A stretch of 64,000 nt of DNA from Labrys wisconsinensis (GTDB lineage Bacteria; Pseudomonadota; Alphaproteobacteria; Rhizobiales; Labraceae). The stretch lies in NCBI RefSeq assembly GCF_030814995.1, contig NZ_JAUSVX010000008.1, forward strand, positions 248,001 to 312,000, read 5' to 3'. Positions within the stretch are counted from its first letter, which is position 1. Every line of letters begins with the position of its first letter. This document shows positions 1 to 7,411 of this stretch, one piece after another. The notes below the pieces were generated by a model. It saw only the letters and a list, made by a program, of their open reading frames with translations, did no database searches and had not been told where the DNA came from. Position numbers and translations under genes: made by a program.

Positions 1-172
1 GATTGAGCACCAGCAGCAGCGCCCCGCCGAGCAGGCCGGCGATGGCGGCGCGGGCCGCGGTCAGGAACAGCGGGTCGAGCTGCGCCACCGCCACGCGGGT
101 GGCCGGCAGCGAGCCGCTGAAGATCAGCACTCCCACGAACCCGTGCGTCCAGCCGGTCAGCCTGTCGTCCAT
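1..172 (-). CDS. EamA/DMT-family transporter, N-terminal part
   Basis: The window edge cuts this gene; 57 residues are visible. The protein starts MDDRLTGWTHGFVGVLIFSG and continues with a second hydrophobic stretch (AARAAIAGLLGGALLLVL). The motif SLPATRVAVAQLDPLFLTAARA is typical of the first repeat of drug/metabolite (EamA) exporters of the inner membrane. It diverges from a MocR regulator with a perfect inverted repeat between the two starts. In this common arrangement the MocR protein controls the exporter, often for an amine or amino acid. The substrate cannot be told from this fragment. Confidence 0.75.
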   Translation of the reverse strand, partial: MDDRLTGWTHGFVGVLIFSGSLPATRVAVAQLDPLFLTAARAAIAGLLGGALLLVLN

Positions 173-230
173 CGCTTCGTCCTCCTGCCCGGACCCTAGA
201 CGGAGCAGCCCTGGCGCCGACAGACACAAT

Positions 231-258
231 CCAGTACAATCTCACCAAACTGTACTGG
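231..258. promoter_or_regulatory. Probable MocR operator (perfect 8-bp inverted repeat)
   Basis: CCAGTACA (231-238) and TGTACTGG (251-258) are exact inverted repeats 12 nt apart, centred between the divergent exporter and regulator. A further palindrome, CTGTACAG, lies at 268-275, right before the regulator start. GTAC cores are therefore repeated three times in 45 bp. This suits autoregulation plus control of the exporter. The protein-site link is inferred from position. Confidence 0.6.
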
Positions 259-275
259 TACGAAAGGCTGTACAG

Positions 276-1679
276 ATGCTGGACGTGGTGCATGAGGACG
301 AGGCCGGTCCGACGCTGGTCGGCCGGGTGATGCGGGCGGTGCGCGAGCTCGTCGCCACGCGGTCGGCGATGCCGGGCGCGCGGCTGCCGTCGATCCGGCG
401 CATGGCCGAGACGCAGGGCGTGTCGAAATCGACGGTGGTGGAGGCCTATGATCGCCTTGCGGCCGAGGGCGTGGTCGTCTCGCGGCCGGGCTCCGGCTTC
501 TTCGTCGCCGGCCGGATGCCGGTGCTGCGGCTGGCGGAGGCCGGCCCGAAGCTCGACCGGGTGATCGATCCGTTCTGGGTGGCGCGCCAGTCGCTGGAGA
601 CGCCGGCGGAGGTGCTGAAGCCCGGCTGGGGCTGCCTGCCCGACGACTGGCTGCCGCAGGAGGCGCTGCGCCGGGCTTTCCGCGCGATGGGCCGCGACGC
701 GAGCGCCAACCTCACCGCCTACGGCTCGCCGCTCGGGCTGCCGGCGCTGCGGGCCCATATCGCCCGCAGCCTGAACGAGCGGGGCATCGAGGTCGAGCCG
801 CAGGCGGTGGTGCTGGCCGATTCCGATTCGGTCGCGCTCGACCTGGTCTGCCGGCTCCTGCTGCGGCCGGGCGACACGGTGATGGTCGACGATCCCTGCT
901 ACTTCAACTTCCAGGCCCTGCTGCGGGCCCAGCGCGTCGACGTGGTCGGCGTGCCGGTGACGCCGGCCGGGCCGGATATCGAGCGGTTCGCCGCCCTGGC
1001 GGCCGAGCACCGGCCGCGCCTCTACCTCTCCAACGCGGCGCTGCAGAACCCGACCGGCGCGACGCTGTCCTCGGCCGTGGCGCATCGCCTGCTTCAGATC
1101 GCCGAGGCGCACGACCTCACCATCGTCGAAGACGACACGTTCGGCGAATTCGAGGTGCATCCGACGCCGCGCCTCGCCGCCCTCGACGGCCTCCGGCGCG
1201 TCATCCATGTCGGCAGCTTTTCCAAGACCGTGTCGGCCGCAGCGCGGGTCGGCTTCGTTGCGGCCCGGCCCGACTGGGTCGAAGAGCTGCTCGACCTCAA
1301 GCTCGCCACCGGCTTCGGCAACGGCGATGCCAATGCCCAGATCGTCCACCGCGTGCTGACGGACGGAGCCTATCGCCGCTCCATCGAGCGCCTGCGCACG
1401 CGCCTCGCCGGGGCGATGACGCTGACGCTGCAGCGGCTCAAGCCACTCGGCCTGACGCCGTGGATCGAGCCGCGCGCCGGCATGTTCCTGTGGGCGGAGC
1501 TGCCGGAGGGGCTGGACTCCGCCGTGCTGGCCCGCCGCGCGCTGGAGCGCGGCGTCGTGCTGGCGCCCGGCAATGTCTTCAGCGTCTCCCAGACCGCCGG
1601 GCGGTTCCTGCGCTTCAACGTCTCGCAATGCGCCGCCCCGCGGATCTTCGAGGTGCTGGGCGAGGTGATGCGGGGATAG
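276..1679 (+). CDS. MocR/PdxR-type regulator (GntR HTH plus aminotransferase domain)
   Basis: This is a 467-residue one-component regulator. Residues ~10-78 form a GntR winged helix (LPSIRRMAETQGVSKSTVVE). The rest is a fold-I aminotransferase-like domain that normally binds PLP and senses a metabolite. The PLP-lysine neighbourhood is visible as HVGSFSKTVSAAARVGF, and the NPTG-like turn as LQNPTGATLS. The reading frame is open upstream to the window edge. ATG 276 was chosen because GAAAGG precedes it and the HTH begins just after it. The divergent EamA exporter is the likely target. Confidence 0.85.
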   Translation: MLDVVHEDEAGPTLVGRVMRAVRELVATRSAMPGARLPSIRRMAETQGVSKSTVVEAYDRLAAEGVVVSRPGSGFFVAGRMPVLRLAEAGPKLDRVIDPFWVARQSLETPAEVLKPGWGCLPDDWLPQEALRRAFRAMGRDASANLTAYGSPLGLPALRAHIARSLNERGIEVEPQAVVLADSDSVALDLVCRLLLRPGDTVMVDDPCYFNFQALLRAQRVDVVGVPVTPAGPDIERFAALAAEHRPRLYLSNAALQNPTGATLSSAVAHRLLQIAEAHDLTIVEDDTFGEFEVHPTPRLAALDGLRRVIHVGSFSKTVSAAARVGFVAARPDWVEELLDLKLATGFGNGDANAQIVHRVLTDGAYRRSIERLRTRLAGAMTLTLQRLKPLGLTPWIEPRAGMFLWAELPEGLDSAVLARRALERGVVLAPGNVFSVSQTAGRFLRFNVSQCAAPRIFEVLGEVMRG

Positions 1680-1698
1680 CGAAGCCCGCCGGCCGATC

Positions 1699-2625
1699 TC
1701 AGGGCGGCGCTGGCGGCTCGATGAGATCGAGGCATTCGGCGCGCAGCCAGCGCCTGAAGGCCGTGACGACGGCGCGCCGGGCGCTGCCCTCCGGCACCGT
1801 CAGGCAATAGGGCTGGCCGAGCGCAAGCGGCCGCGGGACGGCGACGACGAGCGTGCCGGCCCGGATGGCGCGGGCGCAGAAGATGCCCTGCCCGAGCGCG
1901 ACGCCGAGGCCCGCGACGGCGAGCTCCAGGGCGGACTTGGAGGAGTTCGCGGTCATGCCGCGCTGGATCCTGCGGCCCGGCGCGATCGCCGCCGCCTCGA
2001 ACCAGTTGCGCCAGGAGGGGAAGGAGGCGCCGGACGGTCCCCAATCCGTGTGGATGAGCGGTGCCGCCAGCAGGTCGTCCGGCGAGCCGAACGGACCGTG
2101 CCGCACCCGGCATGCGGGCGAGCAGACGGGGTGGACGGCGTCGGTCGCCAGCTCCTCGGTCTCGTGCTCGCGCTCGTAGAAGCGTCCGTAGGAGAAGCGG
2201 ATGTCGATGGTCTCGCGCTCGAAGGGAACCGGATCGTCCTCGCCCCTCAGCGAAATGTCGACCGGGCCATGGGCGTCGACGAAGGCGGGAAGGCGCTGGG
2301 GAAGCCAGTCCACGGCGAGGGAGGGCGGCACGGACACGACCAGCGACGAGCGCCGCTCGCCGCTGACGAGCTCGCGCGAGACGCCTCTGAGGTCGCGGAA
2401 CGCGGTGGCGATCTGGGGAAGGATTTCCGCGCCCGCCTCGGTCAGGACGACGCGCCGGTTGACCCGATGGAACAATCGGCGCCCGACCTGATCCTCCAGT
2501 GCGCGGATCAGCTGGCTGACGGCCGCCGGCGAGACCGCGAGCTCCCTGGCCGCGGCGACGAAGCTTCCCGAGCGGGCGGCCGCCTCGAACGCCTGCAGGC
2601 CACGCAAGGAGGGAGCGCCGATCAT
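1699..2625 (-). CDS. LysR-family transcriptional regulator
   Basis: The protein has 308 residues. The N-terminus (SLRGLQAFEAAARSGSFVAA...SPAAVSQLIRALEDQ) is a classical LysR winged HTH with the GcvA-like pattern. Residues ~90-300 form the periplasmic-binding-like effector domain. It diverges from the FMN monooxygenase at 2730 with 104 bp between starts, and that gap is full of palindromes. It probably activates the monooxygenase in response to a substrate. The ligand is unknown. Confidence 0.88.
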   Translation of the reverse strand: MIGAPSLRGLQAFEAAARSGSFVAAARELAVSPAAVSQLIRALEDQVGRRLFHRVNRRVVLTEAGAEILPQIATAFRDLRGVSRELVSGERRSSLVVSVPPSLAVDWLPQRLPAFVDAHGPVDISLRGEDDPVPFERETIDIRFSYGRFYEREHETEELATDAVHPVCSPACRVRHGPFGSPDDLLAAPLIHTDWGPSGASFPSWRNWFEAAAIAPGRRIQRGMTANSSKSALELAVAGLGVALGQGIFCARAIRAGTLVVAVPRPLALGQPYCLTVPEGSARRAVVTAFRRWLRAECLDLIEPPAPP

Positions 2626-2634
2626 ATGCTCGGA

Positions 2635-2678
2635 AAAGACAAGGTCACCTTGTCTTTCTGACAGAAAAGCTCGCTTTT
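2635..2678. promoter_or_regulatory. Cluster of palindromes between LysR and monooxygenase genes
   Basis: There are three overlapping dyads. AAAGACAAGGT/ACCTTGTCTTT spans 2635-2657, a perfect 23-bp palindrome with a single central base. TTTCTG-A-CAGAAA spans 2655-2667. AAAAGC-TC-GCTTTT spans 2665-2678. The first starts 10 bp upstream of the LysR start, the usual place for a LysR autoregulatory site. Binding by this regulator is inferred. Confidence 0.6.
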
Positions 2679-2729
2679 GGAAAGTCAGGCTGTTGCATAG
2701 GGTCGGACCACCATCGCGGAAAGGTCCCC

Positions 2730-4076
2730 ATGCCCCGTCGCTCCATGATCCTCTTGGCCTTCTTCTACAATCCCCAGGGGGACCACCGGCTGTCCTGGCG
2801 GCACCCGCGAGCTCCGGGGCGCGAGGTCTTCGATCTTTCCTATTATCGCGGCCTGGCCGAGGCGGCCGAGCGGGCGAAGCTGGACGCGATCTTCATCGCC
2901 GATCACCTCGGCATCTGGGACACCTACAGGAGCGGCGTCGCCCACTATGCCAATGCGCGCCTGGAGCCCCTGACGCTGGTCTCGGCCCTGGCCGCGGTGA
3001 CGCGGCATATCGGGTTCATGGCGACGGCGTCGACCTCCTACAACGAGCCCTTCAACCTGGCGCGGATGTTCGCCTCGATCGACCATCTCAGCGGCGGGCG
3101 CGTCGGCTGGAACGTCGTGACCTCGGCCCTCGAGGAGGAGGCGCGCAATTTCGGGCGCGACGCCAATATCGAGCATGCCCGCCGCTATGAGCGGGCCGGG
3201 GAGTTCCTCGACGTCGCCAAGGCGCTCTGGGACAGCTGGGAGGACGAGGCCCTGCTGATCGACAAGGGCTCCGGCTTTTTCGCCGATCCGGAGCGGGTCC
3301 ATTATCTCGACCATGCCGGGCCGCAGTTCCGGGTGCGGGGGCCGCTCAACGTGCCGCGGCCGCCCCAGGGCCATCCCCTGATCGTGCAGGCCGGCTCGTC
3401 CGAGGCGGGCAGGGAGCTCGCGGCCGCCCATGCCGAGGTGCATTTCGCGGTGATCCGCAGCGAGGCGGAGGGGCTGGCCTATCGCGCCGACATGGACGCG
3501 CGCCTGACCAGGAAGGGCCGAAAGCCCGAGAGCTTCAAGCTCATCCCGGGCGTGCTGCCGATCGTTGCCGCGTCCCGGGCCGAGGCGCTGGAGAAGCAGG
3601 AGGCCCTGGAGGCGCTGATGCTCGACCGGGTCGCCATCGATCTCTTGTCGAGCTGGGCGGGCGTCGACCTCTCGGCCTATCCGCCGGACGGGCCGATTCC
3701 AGACCTGCCGAACGAGGGCACGTTCGACGGCTGGCGCACCTGGCTCAAGCTGGTGAAGGACGAGACGAACAAGGGGCTCTCCATCCGCCAGCTCGCCCGC
3801 AAGATCGCCAACACCGGCTCGGTGCCGCTCCTCGCCGGCACGGCGTCCGACATCGCCGACCAGCTGGAGGCCTGGTTCGTCTCCGGCGCGGCCGACGGCT
3901 ACAACCTGATGTTCCCGCTCCTGCCGGAGGACTGGACGAACTTCATGCAGACGGTGGTGCCGGAGCTGCAGCGGCGGGGCCTCCACCGGACGGACTACGA
4001 GCCCGGCACGCTGCGCGACCGCCTCGGCCTGCAGCGGCCGGAGAACGGCTTCGCCGCCGCCCGGCCCGGGGGCTGA
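2730..4076 (+). CDS. NtaA/SnaA/DszA-family FMN-dependent monooxygenase
   Basis: This is a 448-residue bacterial-luciferase-like enzyme of the NtaA/DszA branch, which oxidises chelators or organosulfur compounds with FMNH2 from a separate reductase. Family features visible are the N-terminal LAFFYNPQGDHRLSWRHP, the STSYNEPFNLARMFASIDHL segment, GRVGWNVVTS, and the late VSGAADGYNLMFPLLPED. GCGGAAAGG precedes the ATG. No flavin reductase is adjacent. The divergent LysR gene suggests inducible use of a sulfur or carbon source. The actual substrate is unknown. Confidence 0.85.
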   Translation: MPRRSMILLAFFYNPQGDHRLSWRHPRAPGREVFDLSYYRGLAEAAERAKLDAIFIADHLGIWDTYRSGVAHYANARLEPLTLVSALAAVTRHIGFMATASTSYNEPFNLARMFASIDHLSGGRVGWNVVTSALEEEARNFGRDANIEHARRYERAGEFLDVAKALWDSWEDEALLIDKGSGFFADPERVHYLDHAGPQFRVRGPLNVPRPPQGHPLIVQAGSSEAGRELAAAHAEVHFAVIRSEAEGLAYRADMDARLTRKGRKPESFKLIPGVLPIVAASRAEALEKQEALEALMLDRVAIDLLSSWAGVDLSAYPPDGPIPDLPNEGTFDGWRTWLKLVKDETNKGLSIRQLARKIANTGSVPLLAGTASDIADQLEAWFVSGAADGYNLMFPLLPEDWTNFMQTVVPELQRRGLHRTDYEPGTLRDRLGLQRPENGFAAARPGG

Positions 4077-4100
4077 GCGAACGCTCGCCGGAGCCTGGGC

Positions 4101-4775
4101 TCAGCGCAGCACCTTCAACCCGAACTGCGGCGTTCCCAGCGTCTGCATCAGGCGGAACCACAGCGCCAGGGTCTGCTCCATGCCACGGGCTGCGCCGATG
4201 TCGCCGAGGTCGATCACCGAGCGCCAGGCGAAGTCGCGCCGGAGCAGGTCCGTCACCGCGGCCTTGGCGGCGGCATCGTTGCCGGCCACGAACATGTCGG
4301 GCTCGCCGGGGACCTGGGACGCGTCGACCCCGACAGCGATGTTGACCGTGTTCAGCGTCTTCACCACGCGCGCCGCGGGGAAGGCCTTCTGGACCTCCTC
4401 GCCGACGCTTGTCGTGTTGGACCATTGCGGCAGGTAGGTGAGGGCGCCGGTGGAGAAGTCGAGCGGGTTGGAGACGTCGATCACGACCTTGCCGGCGAGG
4501 GCCTCGGCGCCGCAGATGGCGAGGGCGGCAACGGTGACGCCGCCGGCGGTGGCGGCGAAGACGATCTCGCCATGGCGCGCAGCCTCGGCGAAGGTCGCAA
4601 TGCCGACCCCGACCTTCGCCCGCCAGTCCCGCAGCGTCTCGGCCATGGCGCGCGGCTTGTCGAGCTCGGATTCGCTGACGGTGCGCAGGCCGAGGCGCAC
4701 GTCGTGCCCTCGCGCCGCCAGCCGGGCGCCGAGAGTCTGGCCGACCACGCCGGAGCCGATGATGCCGATTTTCAT
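4101..4775 (-). CDS. NADP(H)-dependent F420-reductase-like oxidoreductase
   Basis: The protein has 224 residues and starts MKIGIIGSGVVGQTLGARLA, a GxGxxG Rossmann loop. VVIDVSNPLDF and VVKTLNTVNIAV are typical of the NADPH/F420 oxidoreductase family in bacteria without F420. Start 4775 was chosen because GGAGGAC precedes it on the minus strand; the frame is open further upstream but without a Rossmann loop. It converges with the monooxygenase gene. The true reaction is unknown. Confidence 0.8.
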   Translation of the reverse strand: MKIGIIGSGVVGQTLGARLAARGHDVRLGLRTVSESELDKPRAMAETLRDWRAKVGVGIATFAEAARHGEIVFAATAGGVTVAALAICGAEALAGKVVIDVSNPLDFSTGALTYLPQWSNTTSVGEEVQKAFPAARVVKTLNTVNIAVGVDASQVPGEPDMFVAGNDAAAKAAVTDLLRRDFAWRSVIDLGDIGAARGMEQTLALWFRLMQTLGTPQFGLKVLR

Positions 4776-5168
4776 GACGAGTCCTCCAGTTTGGGGCGGA
4801 CGGACCCGTCCGCCAGGCGTAGCGGACAGACCGGTCCATGCGGATGTCAACGCATGCCCGGTTGCGCCTGCACATAGGGCGGCTGAAGCCGGGCTTTGCG
4901 CCGCCGATCTCGAAGCTGGGTCGAGAGCCGCGCGGCGCTTCACGGCCGATCCTGGGGCTAGACTTTACGCTGGCCTTTCGCAATTCTGCCATTTCCCTAG
5001 GGGACGATGCTCGCGGCGAGGTCGGAATACCGGCCACGCCGTGAGACGGGATATGGGGATTGCTTCGGCTGCGCAGCGCACACGCGTTTGTTCAGTCGGA
5101 GCGCACCGTCCGAACTTCCTGTTCTATCGCTCGCCGCAAGAAACGCCCGATCCGAAGAGGCCCTGACA
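4776..5168. other. 393-bp spacer with no convincing gene
   Basis: This lies between the divergent oxidoreductase and caspase-like genes. The open frames here have no recognisable start signal or family features. It presumably holds both promoters. I see no strong inverted repeat. The caspase frame is open back to 5007, but its signal peptide begins at 5169. Confidence 0.5.
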
Positions 5169-6656
5169 ATGGTCGCCAAGGCGCTGCTTTGTTTGGTTTT
5201 CCTTGGCTTCTCTTTCCTTGCTTCCGTGCCGGCCGTCCTGGCCGAGGGGCGCGTCGCATTTGTCGTCGGCAACAACCTCTATTCCAATCTGGGGAAAGAT
5301 CAGCAACTCGAACGAGCCGTGAACGACGCTCGTGCGGTGGGGGACGCGCTGATCGGCGACGGCTTCGAGGTCATACGGGGCGAAAATCTGACACGGTCCG
5401 AGTTGAATTCGAAATTCTTCGAGTTCATCCATCGGATTCAGCCCGGTGACCTGGCGTTTTTCTACTTTGCCGGACATGGCGTCGCGATCGATGGCGGCAA
5501 TTTCATCTTACCCTCGGATGTGCCGGCTCCTCGGGCGGGCGATGAAAAGCTCATCGCGGCCCAATCGATCGGCGAGGAGGACATCATTGCCGACCTCCAT
5601 GAAAAGGGTGCCCGCGTTTCCATCCTCGTCCTCGATGCGTGTCGCAACAATCCTTTCAGGCGCCCCGGCCTTCGCTCCGTGGGACTCGACCGGGGGCTGG
5701 CGCGAACCCCGGATGTCCAGGGCGTCTTTTCGATCTATTCGGCAGGCTTCGGTCAGACTGCGCTCGACTCGCTGTCCGATAGCGACACGGATCCAAACTC
5801 GGTGTTCACACGGGTCCTCGTGCGCTTGCTCACGAAGCCGGGACTGAGCCTCCAGGACATCGCCTACGAGGTGCGCGAGCAGGTTGCGGCCCTCGCGGAG
5901 ACGCAGCGGCTCGAGCAGGTTCCCGCGACCTACGATCAGACCCTGCACGGACGCATCTACTTGAAGAGCCCACCGGAAACTGCGAAGGCGGACCAGCTCG
6001 CGTCGGCGCCGCCGGCTTGCTCGGCGGCTCAGAGCGATTTCCTGTCGGCCGATGCCGCCGGAGATGCGGCTGCGCTGCTTCTGAGCGCCGAGAGGTTCCC
6101 GGATTGCCCCTACGCCGCGGTGGCCCGGATCAGGGCGCAGCAGCTCCAGGCCAGGGTTGTCGCCGTCGCGGCGGCGCCGGCCGGCGATCCGAAGGCGACC
6201 GACAGCCCCGGCGACGTGTGCGACCGGCTCGCGGGGCCGCGGGTCCGTCTCGAGCAGATCGATTCGCCCCGGGCGGTCGAAGCTTGTGAAGCGGCCGCCA
6301 AAGTTCTCGATGACGACAGCTGGACCTTCGATCTCGCCCGTTCCTACGAAGCCGGCGGAAAGTTCGAGGCTGCGGCGCACGCCTACAGGGTGGCGTTCGG
6401 TCTCGGCAACAGGGAAAGTCCGAGGAAGCTGCTTGAGCTCTGGTCCAATGACAAGATCTCTGCGGACAATATTACAGAGATACTGTCCTGGCTCTCATAC
6501 GACCCTTCAGTGGCTCCGCGAAAGAAGATGGTTCGCATCGCGAACGATTTTTACCGGAATCGCGACTATGACGAGGCCAAGCGTTGGTACGAAGCTGTAG
6601 CAGGACATGCTCTCGACAGCACGACGATTTGGGATCTCAACCGGAAATATCAGTAG
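5169..6656 (+). CDS. Secreted caspase-like (peptidase C14) protein, copy 1
   Basis: The protein has 495 residues. Residues 1-25 are a signal peptide (LLCLVFLGFSFLASVPAVLA). Residues ~27-250 form a caspase p20-like domain. The catalytic dyad is visible as His103 in FYFAGHG and Cys158 in LVLDACRNNPF, and PNSVFTRVLVRLL is also conserved. The C-terminal half is helical with TPR/Sel1-like phrases (FEAAAHAYRVAFGLGN, DYDEAKRWYEAVAG). AGAGG precedes ATG 5169. Members are taken to be periplasmic cysteine peptidases of unknown substrate. A second copy follows at 7412. Confidence 0.85.
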   Translation: MVAKALLCLVFLGFSFLASVPAVLAEGRVAFVVGNNLYSNLGKDQQLERAVNDARAVGDALIGDGFEVIRGENLTRSELNSKFFEFIHRIQPGDLAFFYFAGHGVAIDGGNFILPSDVPAPRAGDEKLIAAQSIGEEDIIADLHEKGARVSILVLDACRNNPFRRPGLRSVGLDRGLARTPDVQGVFSIYSAGFGQTALDSLSDSDTDPNSVFTRVLVRLLTKPGLSLQDIAYEVREQVAALAETQRLEQVPATYDQTLHGRIYLKSPPETAKADQLASAPPACSAAQSDFLSADAAGDAAALLLSAERFPDCPYAAVARIRAQQLQARVVAVAAAPAGDPKATDSPGDVCDRLAGPRVRLEQIDSPRAVEACEAAAKVLDDDSWTFDLARSYEAGGKFEAAAHAYRVAFGLGNRESPRKLLELWSNDKISADNITEILSWLSYDPSVAPRKKMVRIANDFYRNRDYDEAKRWYEAVAGHALDSTTIWDLNRKYQ

Positions 6657-6745
6657 AGATCCCTGCCGGCTTCGGTGTTCCGCGCATGAAGAACGGCCCA
6701 TGGGGGCGTGAAGAACGGGCACTGCCGGCACGCACATGGCCGACC

Positions 6746-7159
6746 TCAATTCGAAGGATCTGTCGTCGGGGCACACTTGCCTTTCTTTGACCATGACATG
6801 GCAGATGGGCCTGTATCGATGACGTTCTCGATAAGATCGCCTGTGTCACTTCGTATGACGAGAGACATCTTCGCCGAGCCGTCACTTCTGGTGTAGTCGT
6901 GACGATAGCTGTTCCTGTCGACTGCGCAGGTGTTCTCATCCGTTGCGCACAGGTCGATCCATTTCTTGTTTTCGAAGCTCCACCATTTTATATCCGATCC
7001 CGCAATCTTATAGATGTCGATCTTTTCCGCCGTCACAGACCGGCCCGACTGGTTGACGGTCCGTGTGACGTCGCACCGGAGAAAGGTCGCGCCTTGCGAA
7101 GGAGAGGCCGACAGGCAGGCGGCGAGCGCCCAGCACATGGAGTGTCGCATACGGATCAT
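6746..7159 (-). CDS. Small secreted cysteine-containing hypothetical protein
   Basis: The protein has about 137 residues. The N-terminus MRHSMCWALAACLSASPSQG looks like a signal peptide (start 7159 or 7150). The mature part has four cysteines (LRCDV, DLCATDENTCAV, KKGKCAP), enough for two disulfides, and a mixed beta-like pattern. I do not recognise the family. It lies between the two caspase-like genes on the opposite strand. Its base composition is more A/T-rich than the flanks. It could be a periplasmic partner, but position is the only support. Confidence 0.6.
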   Translation of the reverse strand: MIRMRHSMCWALAACLSASPSQGATFLRCDVTRTVNQSGRSVTAEKIDIYKIAGSDIKWWSFENKKWIDLCATDENTCAVDRNSYRHDYTRSDGSAKMSLVIRSDTGDLIENVIDTGPSAMSWSKKGKCAPTTDPSN

Positions 7160-7411
7160 CTCGATGGCCCGAGTGCAGGTCGAAGCGCCCCGACACGATG
7201 TGGCCTGCATCCCGAGGATGGTGGCGTCGCGCTCTGACGATATGTCGCCGAGCCCTGGGGCGTCCAGGCCCCGCGCTCTTCACGCCGCCTCGCGTCCTGT
7301 GCGTTCGCGCACGGACCGGCGCCACGAAGCGGGGCATGGAGCAGGCGGCGCATCTCGCCCTGCGCGCGCCGACGCGCTAAGACTTGGTGCCGTCCGCTTC
7401 GGGAGCCCGCC

